A stretch of 64,000 nucleotides of DNA from assembly GCA_021806165.1 (NCBI GenBank), contig JAJZXY010000010.1:1-64000 (forward strand), written 5' to 3'. A program made the position numbers and the translations under genes. Each line of letters begins with the position of its first letter. Within the stretch, counting starts at the first letter, position 1. Source of the stretch: Thermoplasmata archaeon. Its GTDB lineage: Archaea > Thermoplasmatota > Thermoplasmata > Sysuiplasmatales > Sysuiplasmataceae. The notes beneath the pieces are model-generated. The model ran no database searches. It had not been told where the DNA came from and saw only the letters and a list, made by a program, of their open reading frames with translations. Shown here in pieces: positions 8,366 through 17,700 of the stretch.

Positions 8366-10057
8366 ATGAAAGAGGAGAGGTGGTACATCCTAGCGCTCTT
8401 TTCAATATTCTTTGCAGCGCTTGCACTCCGCCTCATACTTCCGCTTGAATTCAACGTGTGGGGACCCGACACAGGCGAGAATTACTACATAACACACTAT
8501 TTCGCAGTCAGCGGGGCAATGCCCTCCCCCTACTATGGCTTCGGCAGGACGTACACCGAGTTTCCAGCTGTCTACGTCCTGGTTGCTCTGATCGCAAGGC
8601 TGACAGGCATCTCAACCGCGGCCGCTGTTGAACTCTCCATGCCCTTCATCACATCCCTCCTTGTCTTCCCCATGGCTGGCATTGCTGTGTCGCTTACGGG
8701 GAGGAAGCAGGTGGGACTGATGGCCTCCATCTTCTATGCGACCTCTGTGGTAGTCATAGGCCACACATCGATAATCGCCTCCGACACCATGGGGGAGGTG
8801 ATACTCGTTTTCTTCATCTACTTCTACCTCGCTTCCGGAAGGGACCGCCTCACGATCGCCCTGGCAATGGCAACCGCACTTGCAATGATTCCTACATACC
8901 ATCTCGGCACCGTCATACTCCTCCTCTTCCTCTTCTCGGCATTATTCTACTATTCACTCTTCAGGAGGAGCAACAGTGCAGAGCTCCTCAAGGCGCTGGC
9001 ATTTATTCTTGTGATAACCACACTCACCTGGGCTTACTGGATGACAATGGCCCCCAACTTCCTTTCCACCTTCGTACTGAAGAACACGGGTCTCGGCATT
9101 GAGGAGGCGGTATCCGCCCCCTACATACTCACATTCCTCATATTCATCGCGGGCTCATTCGTCCAGAGGAGGGGACGGGCGTCGGGCGGCAGCGGCCAGG
9201 GAAGGGACGGCATGCCGCTCGCTTATCCGGTGGCTGCATTTGCTGCATCGGCGGCTGCGGTGGGCTACATAGCCTATTTCGGCTATCCGTCCGTCCCGCT
9301 CTATCCGGGCCCTGTCATCCTGTTCAACATACCTACCGTCGCAGTAACACTCCTTGCCTTCACTGCGGTCATCCCATCCATGAGGGATGGAAGGAAATTC
9401 CATTCCATAGGCATCACACTCTTCCTTCTTGCTTCGCTCATTGGCCTTGGGGTGGTCACAAACATACCCTACCTTGTCCCGGAGAGGTTGGTTGAGTATC
9501 TGCTGCTGTTCGCTGCGACATTCGCCGGCATTGCGATGCTCTCCTTCCTGGATCTCCTGCCAAGGAGCAGGAGGACTGCGGCAGCTCTTGCACTTTGCCT
9601 TGTGCTCATACTTGCGGCCGGACTGTCCACGGCGCTTGTGGGGGCGACAACAACCCCTTCGAAGATAGGCGGGACACCAGCCGCCGATCTCTCGGCCGCA
9701 CAGTGGCTCCATATCAGTACACCCGGTGCCTCTACAGTTGCATCTGATCACAGGCTGAGTTCCATAGTTTTCGGATTTGCCCAGAGGAATGCGACATGGG
9801 AGATGGGCTCATACCCGATATACACCGCGGCGAATGCGAGTTCGATGGAGAATCAACTGAACCTGACATTCACGCCATCGGGCTACAAAACAGTGAATTA
9901 CCTACTGATGGACACGTACATGATACAGGCAGGCAACTTCTACCCAAACCAGACTGCCATCCCCGTCTCCCCTGCAGTGCTTGCCGCGGTTAGGGGCGGG
10001 AACTTTGTTAATGTCTATTCCAACGGCTTTGCAACTGTTTATGCCTACACCCGCTGA
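8366..10057 (+). CDS. Multi-spanning membrane protein, GT-C / PMT-like glycosyltransferase candidate
   Basis: Many TM segments after an N-terminal TM and GPDTGENYYITHYF loop; soluble C-terminal part. Confidence 0.65.
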   Translation: MKEERWYILALFSIFFAALALRLILPLEFNVWGPDTGENYYITHYFAVSGAMPSPYYGFGRTYTEFPAVYVLVALIARLTGISTAAAVELSMPFITSLLVFPMAGIAVSLTGRKQVGLMASIFYATSVVVIGHTSIIASDTMGEVILVFFIYFYLASGRDRLTIALAMATALAMIPTYHLGTVILLLFLFSALFYYSLFRRSNSAELLKALAFILVITTLTWAYWMTMAPNFLSTFVLKNTGLGIEEAVSAPYILTFLIFIAGSFVQRRGRASGGSGQGRDGMPLAYPVAAFAASAAAVGYIAYFGYPSVPLYPGPVILFNIPTVAVTLLAFTAVIPSMRDGRKFHSIGITLFLLASLIGLGVVTNIPYLVPERLVEYLLLFAATFAGIAMLSFLDLLPRSRRTAAALALCLVLILAAGLSTALVGATTTPSKIGGTPAADLSAAQWLHISTPGASTVASDHRLSSIVFGFAQRNATWEMGSYPIYTAANASSMENQLNLTFTPSGYKTVNYLLMDTYMIQAGNFYPNQTAIPVSPAVLAAVRGGNFVNVYSNGFATVYAYTR

Positions 10058-10060
10058 GTA

Positions 10061-12079
10061 CTAGCGCCTCCTGTACTCCACTATCAGATCCCTGAGCAGG
10101 TCTGCAACGTCCTCGCACTTGTCGGTGACCACCTCCAGATCATCATAGATTTCCTTCAGCTTGATAATCTGCCTTGTGTCCTCTGTCTCGAACAGGCTCT
10201 TCAGTGAACTCCTGAGCAGTTCGTCTGCCCTGTTCTCAAGCTCATTTATCCGGATGCAGCTGTTCTCGATCCTGTCAAACCTCCTTGAATATAGGTCATT
10301 GATGAACGATATCCCCTTCCTGACTTCCTCGACAGATGAGACGATGAGCTCCATGAAATCTCTCATCGGAGCGGTCGGAGCCTCTATCCCGTACATGCCG
10401 AGCCTGGCGCTGGTGGCCTCCAGGTAGTCCATTATGTCGTCCAGCGCCTGCGTCAGGTAGACTATATCCATCCTGTTGATCGGCGCGACAAACTTTGTGT
10501 TCAGCCGCACGAAAATCCTGTGGACGATCTCGTCACAGTCATGCTCTATGGCCTTCATCCTCCGCCCCTCCTCATCGGTGTCTCCCCAGTTGCCGACGAA
10601 TGAGCGCAGTTCCCTTGCCCCCTCGAGAATCCTGTCAGTCAGACCGGTGATAAGGTCCGAGAATTCAGAATACGTCTTTAGCAGCCTCTCCTCTCCGGAA
10701 ATGTCCTCAAGCCTCCTCTCCTGCCCCTCCGGTATCAGCACGGCTGTCACCAGCAGGCCCAGCAGGGCCATTATGGTCAGCCAAGTGAAAACACCGGGAA
10801 GATGTATTGTTTTCAGTGCAAACGGGAAGAGGAATGCGCTCATAGAGGCGCCGACCTTTCCTGCCGAGGCGGCGATGCCGTGGCCTGTGGTCCTCACCTG
10901 CGTCGGGAATACCTCTACGGGCACGACAAACGTTGTGGTGTTGGGTCCCATATTGATGAAAAAGAATGTGGAACCGTAGACAACAAACAGTGCGAGTAGA
11001 TTGTCAACGATGCCCGGGATTGAGGCTATGGCCGCATAGGCGACCACCATGAATGCGAAGCCGAGAAGCTGCAGCTTCTTGCGTCCTACGTTGTCTATCA
11101 GGAATACCGCTGCCCAGTAGCCTGGAAATGCGAAGAAGAGGAATATCAGGGATGTGATCTCGGTCGACCTGATGAGAGAGGCGTAGACCGCGACACTCCC
11201 TGCTGCGCCTGTGGAAATGAGGTTGTGTATTATTGTGTTGGAGAAGATGGAAGTTCCGTAGAAGGCCACGTCGAGGGTGAACCAGGAAATCGCCGTTCCC
11301 AGTATCAGCGGGACATATGCGGAAAGTATCCTACCGCGAGGTATGGAGAAGAGAGAGGCGCGGTCCTGCGCGGCGGATTCCTCGGAAAGCCCAACCTCCC
11401 TGGCTGTGGTGCGGTCTATCCGCCCCGAAGCCACCATGAACCTTGGTGTTTCAGGGACCTTCCTCCTCGCATATATCACAGTTACCGCCGGAACCGCCCC
11501 GAATGCAAGGGGTATGCGCCATACGAGCCATGTCGGGAGGTGCAGCCAGAGGCAGATGAGCGTGACGACGGCACCGGAGAGAAGTCCGAAACCCTGCATC
11601 GCGAAGACAGATGATACAAGCTTCCCCCTGTCCCTTCTGTTGGCGTATTCAGACATCAGAGTGGCGCTGACCGGATAGTCTCCGCCTACACCTATTCCCA
11701 GAACAAATCTCCACGCAATAAGTTCGAGCGGATTCGCGGAGAAGGCGGAACCTATGGCGGCAACTATCAGTATCGCAAGGTCGACAGCATAAACGATCTT
11801 CCTGCCGAACCTGTCTGAGATGGGGCCGAATATGATCGGCCCTATTATGGCTCCGAACAGTGCGGAGCTGGAAATGAATGCGTAATTCAGGCTGAAGCTT
11901 GATATGCCGAAGTAGATGGCAATGACAGGAAGGAGGGCACCAATGACAAAGAGGTCGTAGGCGTCCGTGAAGAAACCCATACCTGAGACTATGAGCGTCC
12001 TGATGTGAAAGCCCCTGACCCCTCCCTCATCCAGGGCTGTGAAGACACCTGAAGACGGCTCAGATGCCAGGCCATCCAC
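10061..12079 (-). CDS. MFS transporter, phosphate:H+ symporter (PHS)-like, fused to C-terminal PhoU-like/DUF47 domain
   Basis: MFS motifs GPISDRFGRKIVYAVD, GIGVGGDYPVSATLMSEYANRRDRGK. C-terminal about 210 aa: MKAIEHDCDEIVHRIFVRLNTKFVAPINRMDIVYLTQALDDIMDYLEA. Confidence 0.88.
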   Translation of the reverse strand: MDGLASEPSSGVFTALDEGGVRGFHIRTLIVSGMGFFTDAYDLFVIGALLPVIAIYFGISSFSLNYAFISSSALFGAIIGPIIFGPISDRFGRKIVYAVDLAILIVAAIGSAFSANPLELIAWRFVLGIGVGGDYPVSATLMSEYANRRDRGKLVSSVFAMQGFGLLSGAVVTLICLWLHLPTWLVWRIPLAFGAVPAVTVIYARRKVPETPRFMVASGRIDRTTAREVGLSEESAAQDRASLFSIPRGRILSAYVPLILGTAISWFTLDVAFYGTSIFSNTIIHNLISTGAAGSVAVYASLIRSTEITSLIFLFFAFPGYWAAVFLIDNVGRKKLQLLGFAFMVVAYAAIASIPGIVDNLLALFVVYGSTFFFINMGPNTTTFVVPVEVFPTQVRTTGHGIAASAGKVGASMSAFLFPFALKTIHLPGVFTWLTIMALLGLLVTAVLIPEGQERRLEDISGEERLLKTYSEFSDLITGLTDRILEGARELRSFVGNWGDTDEEGRRMKAIEHDCDEIVHRIFVRLNTKFVAPINRMDIVYLTQALDDIMDYLEATSARLGMYGIEAPTAPMRDFMELIVSSVEEVRKGISFINDLYSRRFDRIENSCIRINELENRADELLRSSLKSLFETEDTRQIIKLKEIYDDLEVVTDKCEDVADLLRDLIVEYRRR

Positions 12080-12257
12080 CCCCGAGCAGGTGAGCCACCG
12101 GATAGAATCTGCCCCCGCTCAGATGACAAATGGTCATTCCCACCATCTCAGCTGCCGGATGCCGAGATTGTTTGGCGGTAAATATAGATTATGTTAACTA
12201 TATAGAAAATAGCAAAATATATATTGTAGGCCATAGTTCAGCCGACAAGGAAGAAAT

Positions 12258-13262
12258 ATGGAGACAAGAAAGGTTCAGTTTACCGGCAATTCGACCTACA
12301 CCATCTCGCTACCGAAGGACTGGATTGACAAGATGGGCATCAGGAGAGGCGACGTTGTGGGGCTGCTGAGGGATGAGAGGGGAACCATCACAATCACCCC
12401 CAGCATAGATGCGAGGAAGGATTACAGGAGCAAGGTCATCAACATACAGAAGGAGGCTCCTGTGCACCTCGAGAGGATGCTGATAGGCACCTATGTGATG
12501 GGTTTCGACACAATAACAGTCAGGGCGAGGGAGAGGATAGACAATGCTGTCAAGGAGAAGGTGAGACAGTTTACACGCTCGGTCACAGGGGTGGAGATAG
12601 TGGAGGAGACAATCAACAGCATAACAATCAAGGACCTGAGCGACCCCCTTGAACTCTCTCAGGAGAAGGGAGTGAGAAGGCTGCACCTCATAGTCCGCTC
12701 AATGGCGGTGGATGCCATGGAGGCGCTGCAGTCGAGGGACCGTTCTCTGGCTGTCGATGTCATCAACAGGGACTCGGACGCGGACAGGATCTACTGGATA
12801 ATCATGAAGGAGCACAACATGATGAGCATGGACCTCAGGCTTGCCGAGAGGCTGAAGATGACCATCGAGGAGAGCAACTCCTACTTCCAGATAGCACGCT
12901 ACCTTGAAAGGATTGGTGACCATGCGGTACAGATTGCCAAGTCCGTGACAGCTGTGTCCGACTACCAGATACCCAAGGAGATGCTGTCGAAGTTCAGGGC
13001 TGCGCATGAATATGCGCTCAACATGCTCGACGGCTCGATTGCAGCCTATTTCAGAAGGAATGCGATGGATGCAAACGAGGTCATAGACAGGAGGGACGGC
13101 CTCAAGAACACGCTCCGCGAAATTTCGATTGGAATACAGAAGATAAAGGCTGAGGAGGCTGTCCAGCTTGCCCTCATAGAGGAGTCCATACGGAGGATAG
13201 CCTACTACGCCACCGATATTTCAGAGGTGACAATCAACTACTGCATGCTCACCGAGAAATAG
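12258..13262 (+). CDS. Phosphate uptake regulator, AbrB-type N-terminus plus PhoU repeats
   Basis: METRKVQFTGNSTYTISLPKDWIDKMGIRRGDVV (AbrB/SpoVT-like) followed by PhoU-type helices (ARYLERIGDHAVQIA). Confidence 0.9.
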   Translation: METRKVQFTGNSTYTISLPKDWIDKMGIRRGDVVGLLRDERGTITITPSIDARKDYRSKVINIQKEAPVHLERMLIGTYVMGFDTITVRARERIDNAVKEKVRQFTRSVTGVEIVEETINSITIKDLSDPLELSQEKGVRRLHLIVRSMAVDAMEALQSRDRSLAVDVINRDSDADRIYWIIMKEHNMMSMDLRLAERLKMTIEESNSYFQIARYLERIGDHAVQIAKSVTAVSDYQIPKEMLSKFRAAHEYALNMLDGSIAAYFRRNAMDANEVIDRRDGLKNTLREISIGIQKIKAEEAVQLALIEESIRRIAYYATDISEVTINYCMLTEK

Positions 13263-13313
13263 CCGGGTGGCACTTTCGGAAAGGTTCAGATACTCCGAGC
13301 AGATGGACCAGCC

Positions 13314-14156
13314 ATGAAGTGGGGCGTTGTTGCGCATGGCGGCGCAGGCTCGCCGTCTTCACTCAGTGACGGCCCGGCAGCTGCAGCTGCGGCCGCAGGA
13401 AGACTGCTAGGTGGCGGCGGTGGCGCCGTTGACGCGGCGACAGAGGCCAACAGAGTTCTGGAGGATGACGAGAGATTCAACGCAGGCACGGGCTCCGTGA
13501 TAAGGATGGACGGGGTGGCCTACATGGATGCGGCCGTCATGGATTCAGAGGAGGGATGCGGTGCGGTGGCCTACCTGACCAGGACACGAAACCCGGTTCT
13601 CGTCGCCAGAAGGGTCATGGAGACTCCTCACATCCTGCTCGTGGCCGACGGTGCGCTTGACTTCGCAAGGAAGTGCGGTTTCGGGGATTATGACCCACAG
13701 ACCGAGCGTTCACGCAGCAGGCTCGAGAAGGGACTGCTTGATTTCAAAAACGGGAAGAGGCCGGAATGGCCAAGGAACTGGAAGCATTATGAGGTGGACA
13801 CCGTAGGCGCGGTGGCCATGGATGCCCGAGGGAGATTCGCTGCCGCAGGCTCCACCGGCGGTACATTCCCTGCACTCCGCGGAAGGGTGGGTGACATAGC
13901 AATGATCGGCTGCGGCATCTACGCCGGGAGGAATGGTGCAGTTGCGGCCACAGGCATAGGCGAGGAAATCATAAGGAAGGTGCTCTCGCTGACAGTCTAC
14001 AGGTTCATGGAGGAGGGCATGTCGCCACAGGAGGCAGTTGACAGGGGCATATCCCTTTATGACAGGAGCGTCAGCGTTGGAATCATCGCAATAAACAGGG
14101 ATGGGACTGGAATAGCTTCCACGACTGAAATGGCCGCCGCCGCGCTGACAGACTGA
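13314..14156 (+). CDS. Isoaspartyl peptidase / L-asparaginase (Ntn hydrolase, type 2)
   Basis: VVAHGGAGSPSS, ERFNAGTGSVIRMDG, catalytic-Thr region YEVDTVGAVAMDARG, STGG. Confidence 0.92.
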   Translation: MKWGVVAHGGAGSPSSLSDGPAAAAAAAGRLLGGGGGAVDAATEANRVLEDDERFNAGTGSVIRMDGVAYMDAAVMDSEEGCGAVAYLTRTRNPVLVARRVMETPHILLVADGALDFARKCGFGDYDPQTERSRSRLEKGLLDFKNGKRPEWPRNWKHYEVDTVGAVAMDARGRFAAAGSTGGTFPALRGRVGDIAMIGCGIYAGRNGAVAATGIGEEIIRKVLSLTVYRFMEEGMSPQEAVDRGISLYDRSVSVGIIAINRDGTGIASTTEMAAAALTD

Positions 14157-14164
14157 AGGCGCAC

Positions 14165-14479
14165 TTACCGCTTGGGAGCCAGTCCCTTCCTTCTCAGGAT
14201 GAGCCAGGAGACCTTGGCTTCAAGCTCCCCTCCCTTCCCCTCGAAATAACAGCGGGCGTCGCCGGCTCTCCTGTGTGTGGTCTCGTACTGCGGGACCCTG
14301 GGCCTTATCTCTGACAGGCGCATCACGCCGCAGATGCCTGTAAGCACCTCCACACTCCTCAGACCCTCTGCGGTCTTCCTCTTCAACTCCTGTGTGAATG
14401 TCTGTGTGAAGAATGGGCAGACGCCGCAGCTTTCAGGTAGGGCCTGTTCTGACAATCTTGCACTTCTCCTTGATTCCAA
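14165..14479 (-). CDS. Small Cys-containing hypothetical protein
   Basis: 104-aa ORF between two well-supported genes; cysteines in CGVC, ICG and RCYF. Confidence 0.5.
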   Translation of the reverse strand: MESRRSARLSEQALPESCGVCPFFTQTFTQELKRKTAEGLRSVEVLTGICGVMRLSEIRPRVPQYETTHRRAGDARCYFEGKGGELEAKVSWLILRRKGLAPKR

Positions 14480-14569
14480 AGGTTAGCGTGCTGTGGAGTA
14501 GGCGGGGATGGATATTAAAGCTGTACGATGCATCCGCAATATGGCCGCCTTACCTGCACACCGCTCCGC

Positions 14570-15349
14570 TCAGTCGTATCTCTCGTAGTAGACATTGTCT
14601 GGCAGGACACCTTTCGACACTGCCAGATCCTTGACCTGATCGACCATGATCTGAAGGCCGCAGATGTAGACCCCCTTCTTCTCTGGGTCGCTGAGGTACT
14701 TTGTGAGCGTCTCCTGAACATGGCCCCTGTGTCCGGTCCAGTCGTCTCCAGCCCGGCTGAGCGTGGGGAAATAGTGGAAGTTGGAGTACTTCTTCTCCAT
14801 CTCCTCGAAATGCGAACGGTAGATGATGTCTTCCGGATGCCTGCTGCCGAAAACCAGGTAAACGTGCGTCTCCGTGTTTCCTTCCTTCACGAGAAGGGTG
14901 TCGAGCATGGCTCTGAACGGAGCAACGCCCGTTCCCGTTGAAACGAAGAACAGCTCCTGCGGCAGCGGGCGCCTGAGTATGAAGCCGCCCATCGGGCCTA
15001 TGGCGTTAATCTTGTCGCCCTTCTTGAGGTCGCAGAGGTAGTTGGACATGAATCCTCCCTCAACCCTCTTGACACAGAGCTCAAATCCATCCCTGTATGA
15101 AGGAGGGGAGAAAATGGAATAGTCGCGTGCAATCCTCTTCCCGTCAGGCTTGACGGCGGCGATTGATACGAACTGGCCCGCCTCAAACTCGAACATCTGG
15201 CTGTTCGTCGGGATGAACCTGATGACATTCACGTCGGGATTTACTTCTTCGTTGTAGTCTATCACATACTCTGCCCTCGATACCTTCTTCCGCGGTGCCG
15301 GGGCAGCCTGTTGACCTGCCGTTGCGCTAGCTTCAGCCATCCTCATCAC
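14570..15349 (-). CDS. Ferredoxin--NAD(P)+ reductase-like flavoprotein
   Basis: RDYSIFSPPSYRDGFELCVKRV, FFVSTGTGVAPFRAMLD, VYICGLQIMVDQVK. Confidence 0.9.
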   Translation of the reverse strand: MMRMAEASATAGQQAAPAPRKKVSRAEYVIDYNEEVNPDVNVIRFIPTNSQMFEFEAGQFVSIAAVKPDGKRIARDYSIFSPPSYRDGFELCVKRVEGGFMSNYLCDLKKGDKINAIGPMGGFILRRPLPQELFFVSTGTGVAPFRAMLDTLLVKEGNTETHVYLVFGSRHPEDIIYRSHFEEMEKKYSNFHYFPTLSRAGDDWTGHRGHVQETLTKYLSDPEKKGVYICGLQIMVDQVKDLAVSKGVLPDNVYYERYD

Positions 15350-15442
15350 TCAGTTCGACAAGAAAAACACGCATTATAAATACGTACCGTGCCGAATAAC
15401 TGCAAGGGCTCATGGGAGACACCCCGTAACGGACCGGATTGT

Positions 15443-16870
15443 TCACCGTTTGCGCGATCCCTTTGCCTTCTTTCCCTTCACACCAGGCTCGGTCATTGCA
15501 TACAGGTCAAGTATGCTCTCCACCTCATCCACCGAGAGCCACCCCTTCTCCACGACAATATCCCTTATAGGCCTGCCCGACTTGAGCGATTCCTTCACTG
15601 CCGCGGCAGCCTTCTCGTATCCTATGTAAGGGTTGAGGACGAGCGCAATGCCCGGTGTCCGCTCAACCATGTCCCGGCACCGTTCCGCATTCGCAACAAT
15701 GCCGTCCACCATCTTCTCCCTCACCATGCGCAGGCCGTTCTTCATGATGCGGAGCGTGAATGCCATGTTGAATGCAATCAGCGGCATCATCACATTGAGT
15801 TCAAGCTGCCCTGCCTGGGCCGCCATGGTAACTGCAAGGTCGTTGCCGAAGGACTGGAATGCGACCATGTTCATGCACTCCGCAATCACCGGATTGACCT
15901 TGCCGGGCATTATGGATGAACCTGGCTGGACAGCAGGGAGCATGATCTCACCCAGACCCGTGATTGGTCCCGAATTCATCAGGCGCAGGTCGTTTGCTAT
16001 CTTGGTCATGTCCGTCGAGAGGGCCCTGACGGCACCGGATGCATCGACAAAATCGGCCATTGACTGAGTAACCGCCATCAGGCTTGAAGCATTTCTCAGC
16101 CTGAATCCCGTGATCTTCTTCAATTCAACCACAACCTGTCGGACGTAGACTGGATCTGCGTTAACTCCTGTCCCAACGGCGGTTGCGCCTATGTTCAGCG
16201 CGCCGAGCACGTCCCTGACCTTTTCAAGCCTGGCGAGGTCATATTCCAGCATGTCCGCATACGCTTTGAACTCCTGCCCCAGGCGCACGGGTGCCGCATC
16301 CTCGAGATGCGTCCTCCCCGATTTTACGATCCTGTCGAACTGGGCCGCCTTCCTATTCAGGCTCCTTGTCAGCAGCTTCAGCTCAACGCATAGCTCGCCT
16401 ATCATGCGTATTGACATCAGCCTGATTGCCGTCGGCACAGTGTCGTTGGTGGACTGTGCCATGTTGACATGGTCGTTTGGATGCACAATGCTGTATTCCC
16501 CCCTCTTACCGCCCAGTAGCTCGATGGCCCTATTTGCAATGACCTCGTTAGCATTCATGTTGTGCGAAGTTCCAGCACCTGCCTGGAATACATCAACCAC
16601 AAACTGTTCGTGCAGCTTTCCTTCAAGCACTTCCGAGGCGGCTGATGCAATTGCACCCCCACGTTTGGCATCGAGCCCCCCTGCCTTCATGTTGGCCTTT
16701 GCCGCGGCCATCTTGACTGCTGCTGTTGCCCATATGAATTCGGGAAACGGCCTGAGCCCGCTTATACTGAAATTCTCAACAGCCCTCTGCGTCTGGGCGC
16801 CGTAATACGCATCAGACGGGACCTTCATTTCTCCAAGGGAATCAGATTCCTTTCTGTATTCCATCAGCAC
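15443..16870 (-). CDS. aspA: Aspartate ammonia-lyase (class II fumarase/aspartase superfamily)
   Basis: HPNDHVNMAQSTNDTVPTAIR, GRTHLEDAAPVRLGQEF, superfamily signature GSSIMPGKVNP. Confidence 0.88.
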   Translation of the reverse strand: MLMEYRKESDSLGEMKVPSDAYYGAQTQRAVENFSISGLRPFPEFIWATAAVKMAAAKANMKAGGLDAKRGGAIASAASEVLEGKLHEQFVVDVFQAGAGTSHNMNANEVIANRAIELLGGKRGEYSIVHPNDHVNMAQSTNDTVPTAIRLMSIRMIGELCVELKLLTRSLNRKAAQFDRIVKSGRTHLEDAAPVRLGQEFKAYADMLEYDLARLEKVRDVLGALNIGATAVGTGVNADPVYVRQVVVELKKITGFRLRNASSLMAVTQSMADFVDASGAVRALSTDMTKIANDLRLMNSGPITGLGEIMLPAVQPGSSIMPGKVNPVIAECMNMVAFQSFGNDLAVTMAAQAGQLELNVMMPLIAFNMAFTLRIMKNGLRMVREKMVDGIVANAERCRDMVERTPGIALVLNPYIGYEKAAAAVKESLKSGRPIRDIVVEKGWLSVDEVESILDLYAMTEPGVKGKKAKGSRKR

Positions 16871-17148
16871 ACCAGTACCTCCAGAGAGCGGCGGCTATTA
16901 GTCTTTGCGGAAGTGCAATTGCTGCAGGGGCGCGGCTGACGCACACCTGCTGCCGTCCGTTGCGAAACGATAATATGGAGGAAAGTAATTGCTTGGCAAA
17001 GCAATCATGTCGCATTTCAACATGAAGGGGCATACGATTTTCCCTCAGGTTAAGGCACCGGGTTTCGGTGGGGGAAGCAGTTACCCGGCCGGGCTCCGGA
17101 CAGTGGATTTGGCCAAATGACGCGCAACAAAATCGAGTGTTTGATCGA

Positions 17149-17664
17149 ATGACGTCTGGTGAATTCTTCAAGAACAACCTATCGGTAAAAAAGTTCTCAC
17201 AGGCTCCGGTGGAGGAGGAGAAGCTGAAGGCGCTTACTTCCGCCATAAAGTGGTGCGCCTCCATGGACAACAGGCAGCCCTGGAAGGCGATTGTTGTGAG
17301 AGATGAGCAGCTCAAGCGAAACATTTCATCCGCATGCAACAATAACAAGTCATTTGTCGAGGCCCCCCTCGCAGTTGTCGTCTGCGGCCTCCCGGATGAT
17401 GCCTACCCCACCCTTGGCGGATTCCTGAACAGCTATTCCGTGGACGCGGGTATGCTCATCGAGAGGATTTCGATGGCGGCCAGGAGCCTTGGCATGGCCA
17501 CGGAATGGTCTTTCTCATTCAGGGAGGAGAAGATAAGGGAGATTGTCCAGGCTCCGCAGGAGGGCAGGATAATCTCACTCTCCCCCCTCGGTGTTCCGGT
17601 AGAAACCAGTCACCTGCCCCCGGCTAGGCCGGTGCAGGAATTGGTAAGCTACGACCACTACTGA
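17149..17664 (+). CDS. Nitroreductase family protein
   Basis: NNLSVKKFSQAPVEEEKLKALTSAIKWCASMDNRQPWKAIVVRD; start taken at MTSGEFF. Confidence 0.85.
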   Translation: MTSGEFFKNNLSVKKFSQAPVEEEKLKALTSAIKWCASMDNRQPWKAIVVRDEQLKRNISSACNNNKSFVEAPLAVVVCGLPDDAYPTLGGFLNSYSVDAGMLIERISMAARSLGMATEWSFSFREEKIREIVQAPQEGRIISLSPLGVPVETSHLPPARPVQELVSYDHY

Positions 17665-17700
17665 TCCGCGGCGTGGTGCTCCCGCGCGTGGCGGCCGACG

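Noticed and set aside
9155-9751. 198-aa - strand ORF (Cys/Arg/Gly-rich)
   Set aside because: Fully antisense to the membrane protein; biased composition, no domain.
16990-17007. ATTGCTT-GGCA-AAGCAAT hairpin upstream of the nitroreductase
   Set aside because: Short stem within a non-coding leader; no match to a known riboswitch and no second copy noticed.
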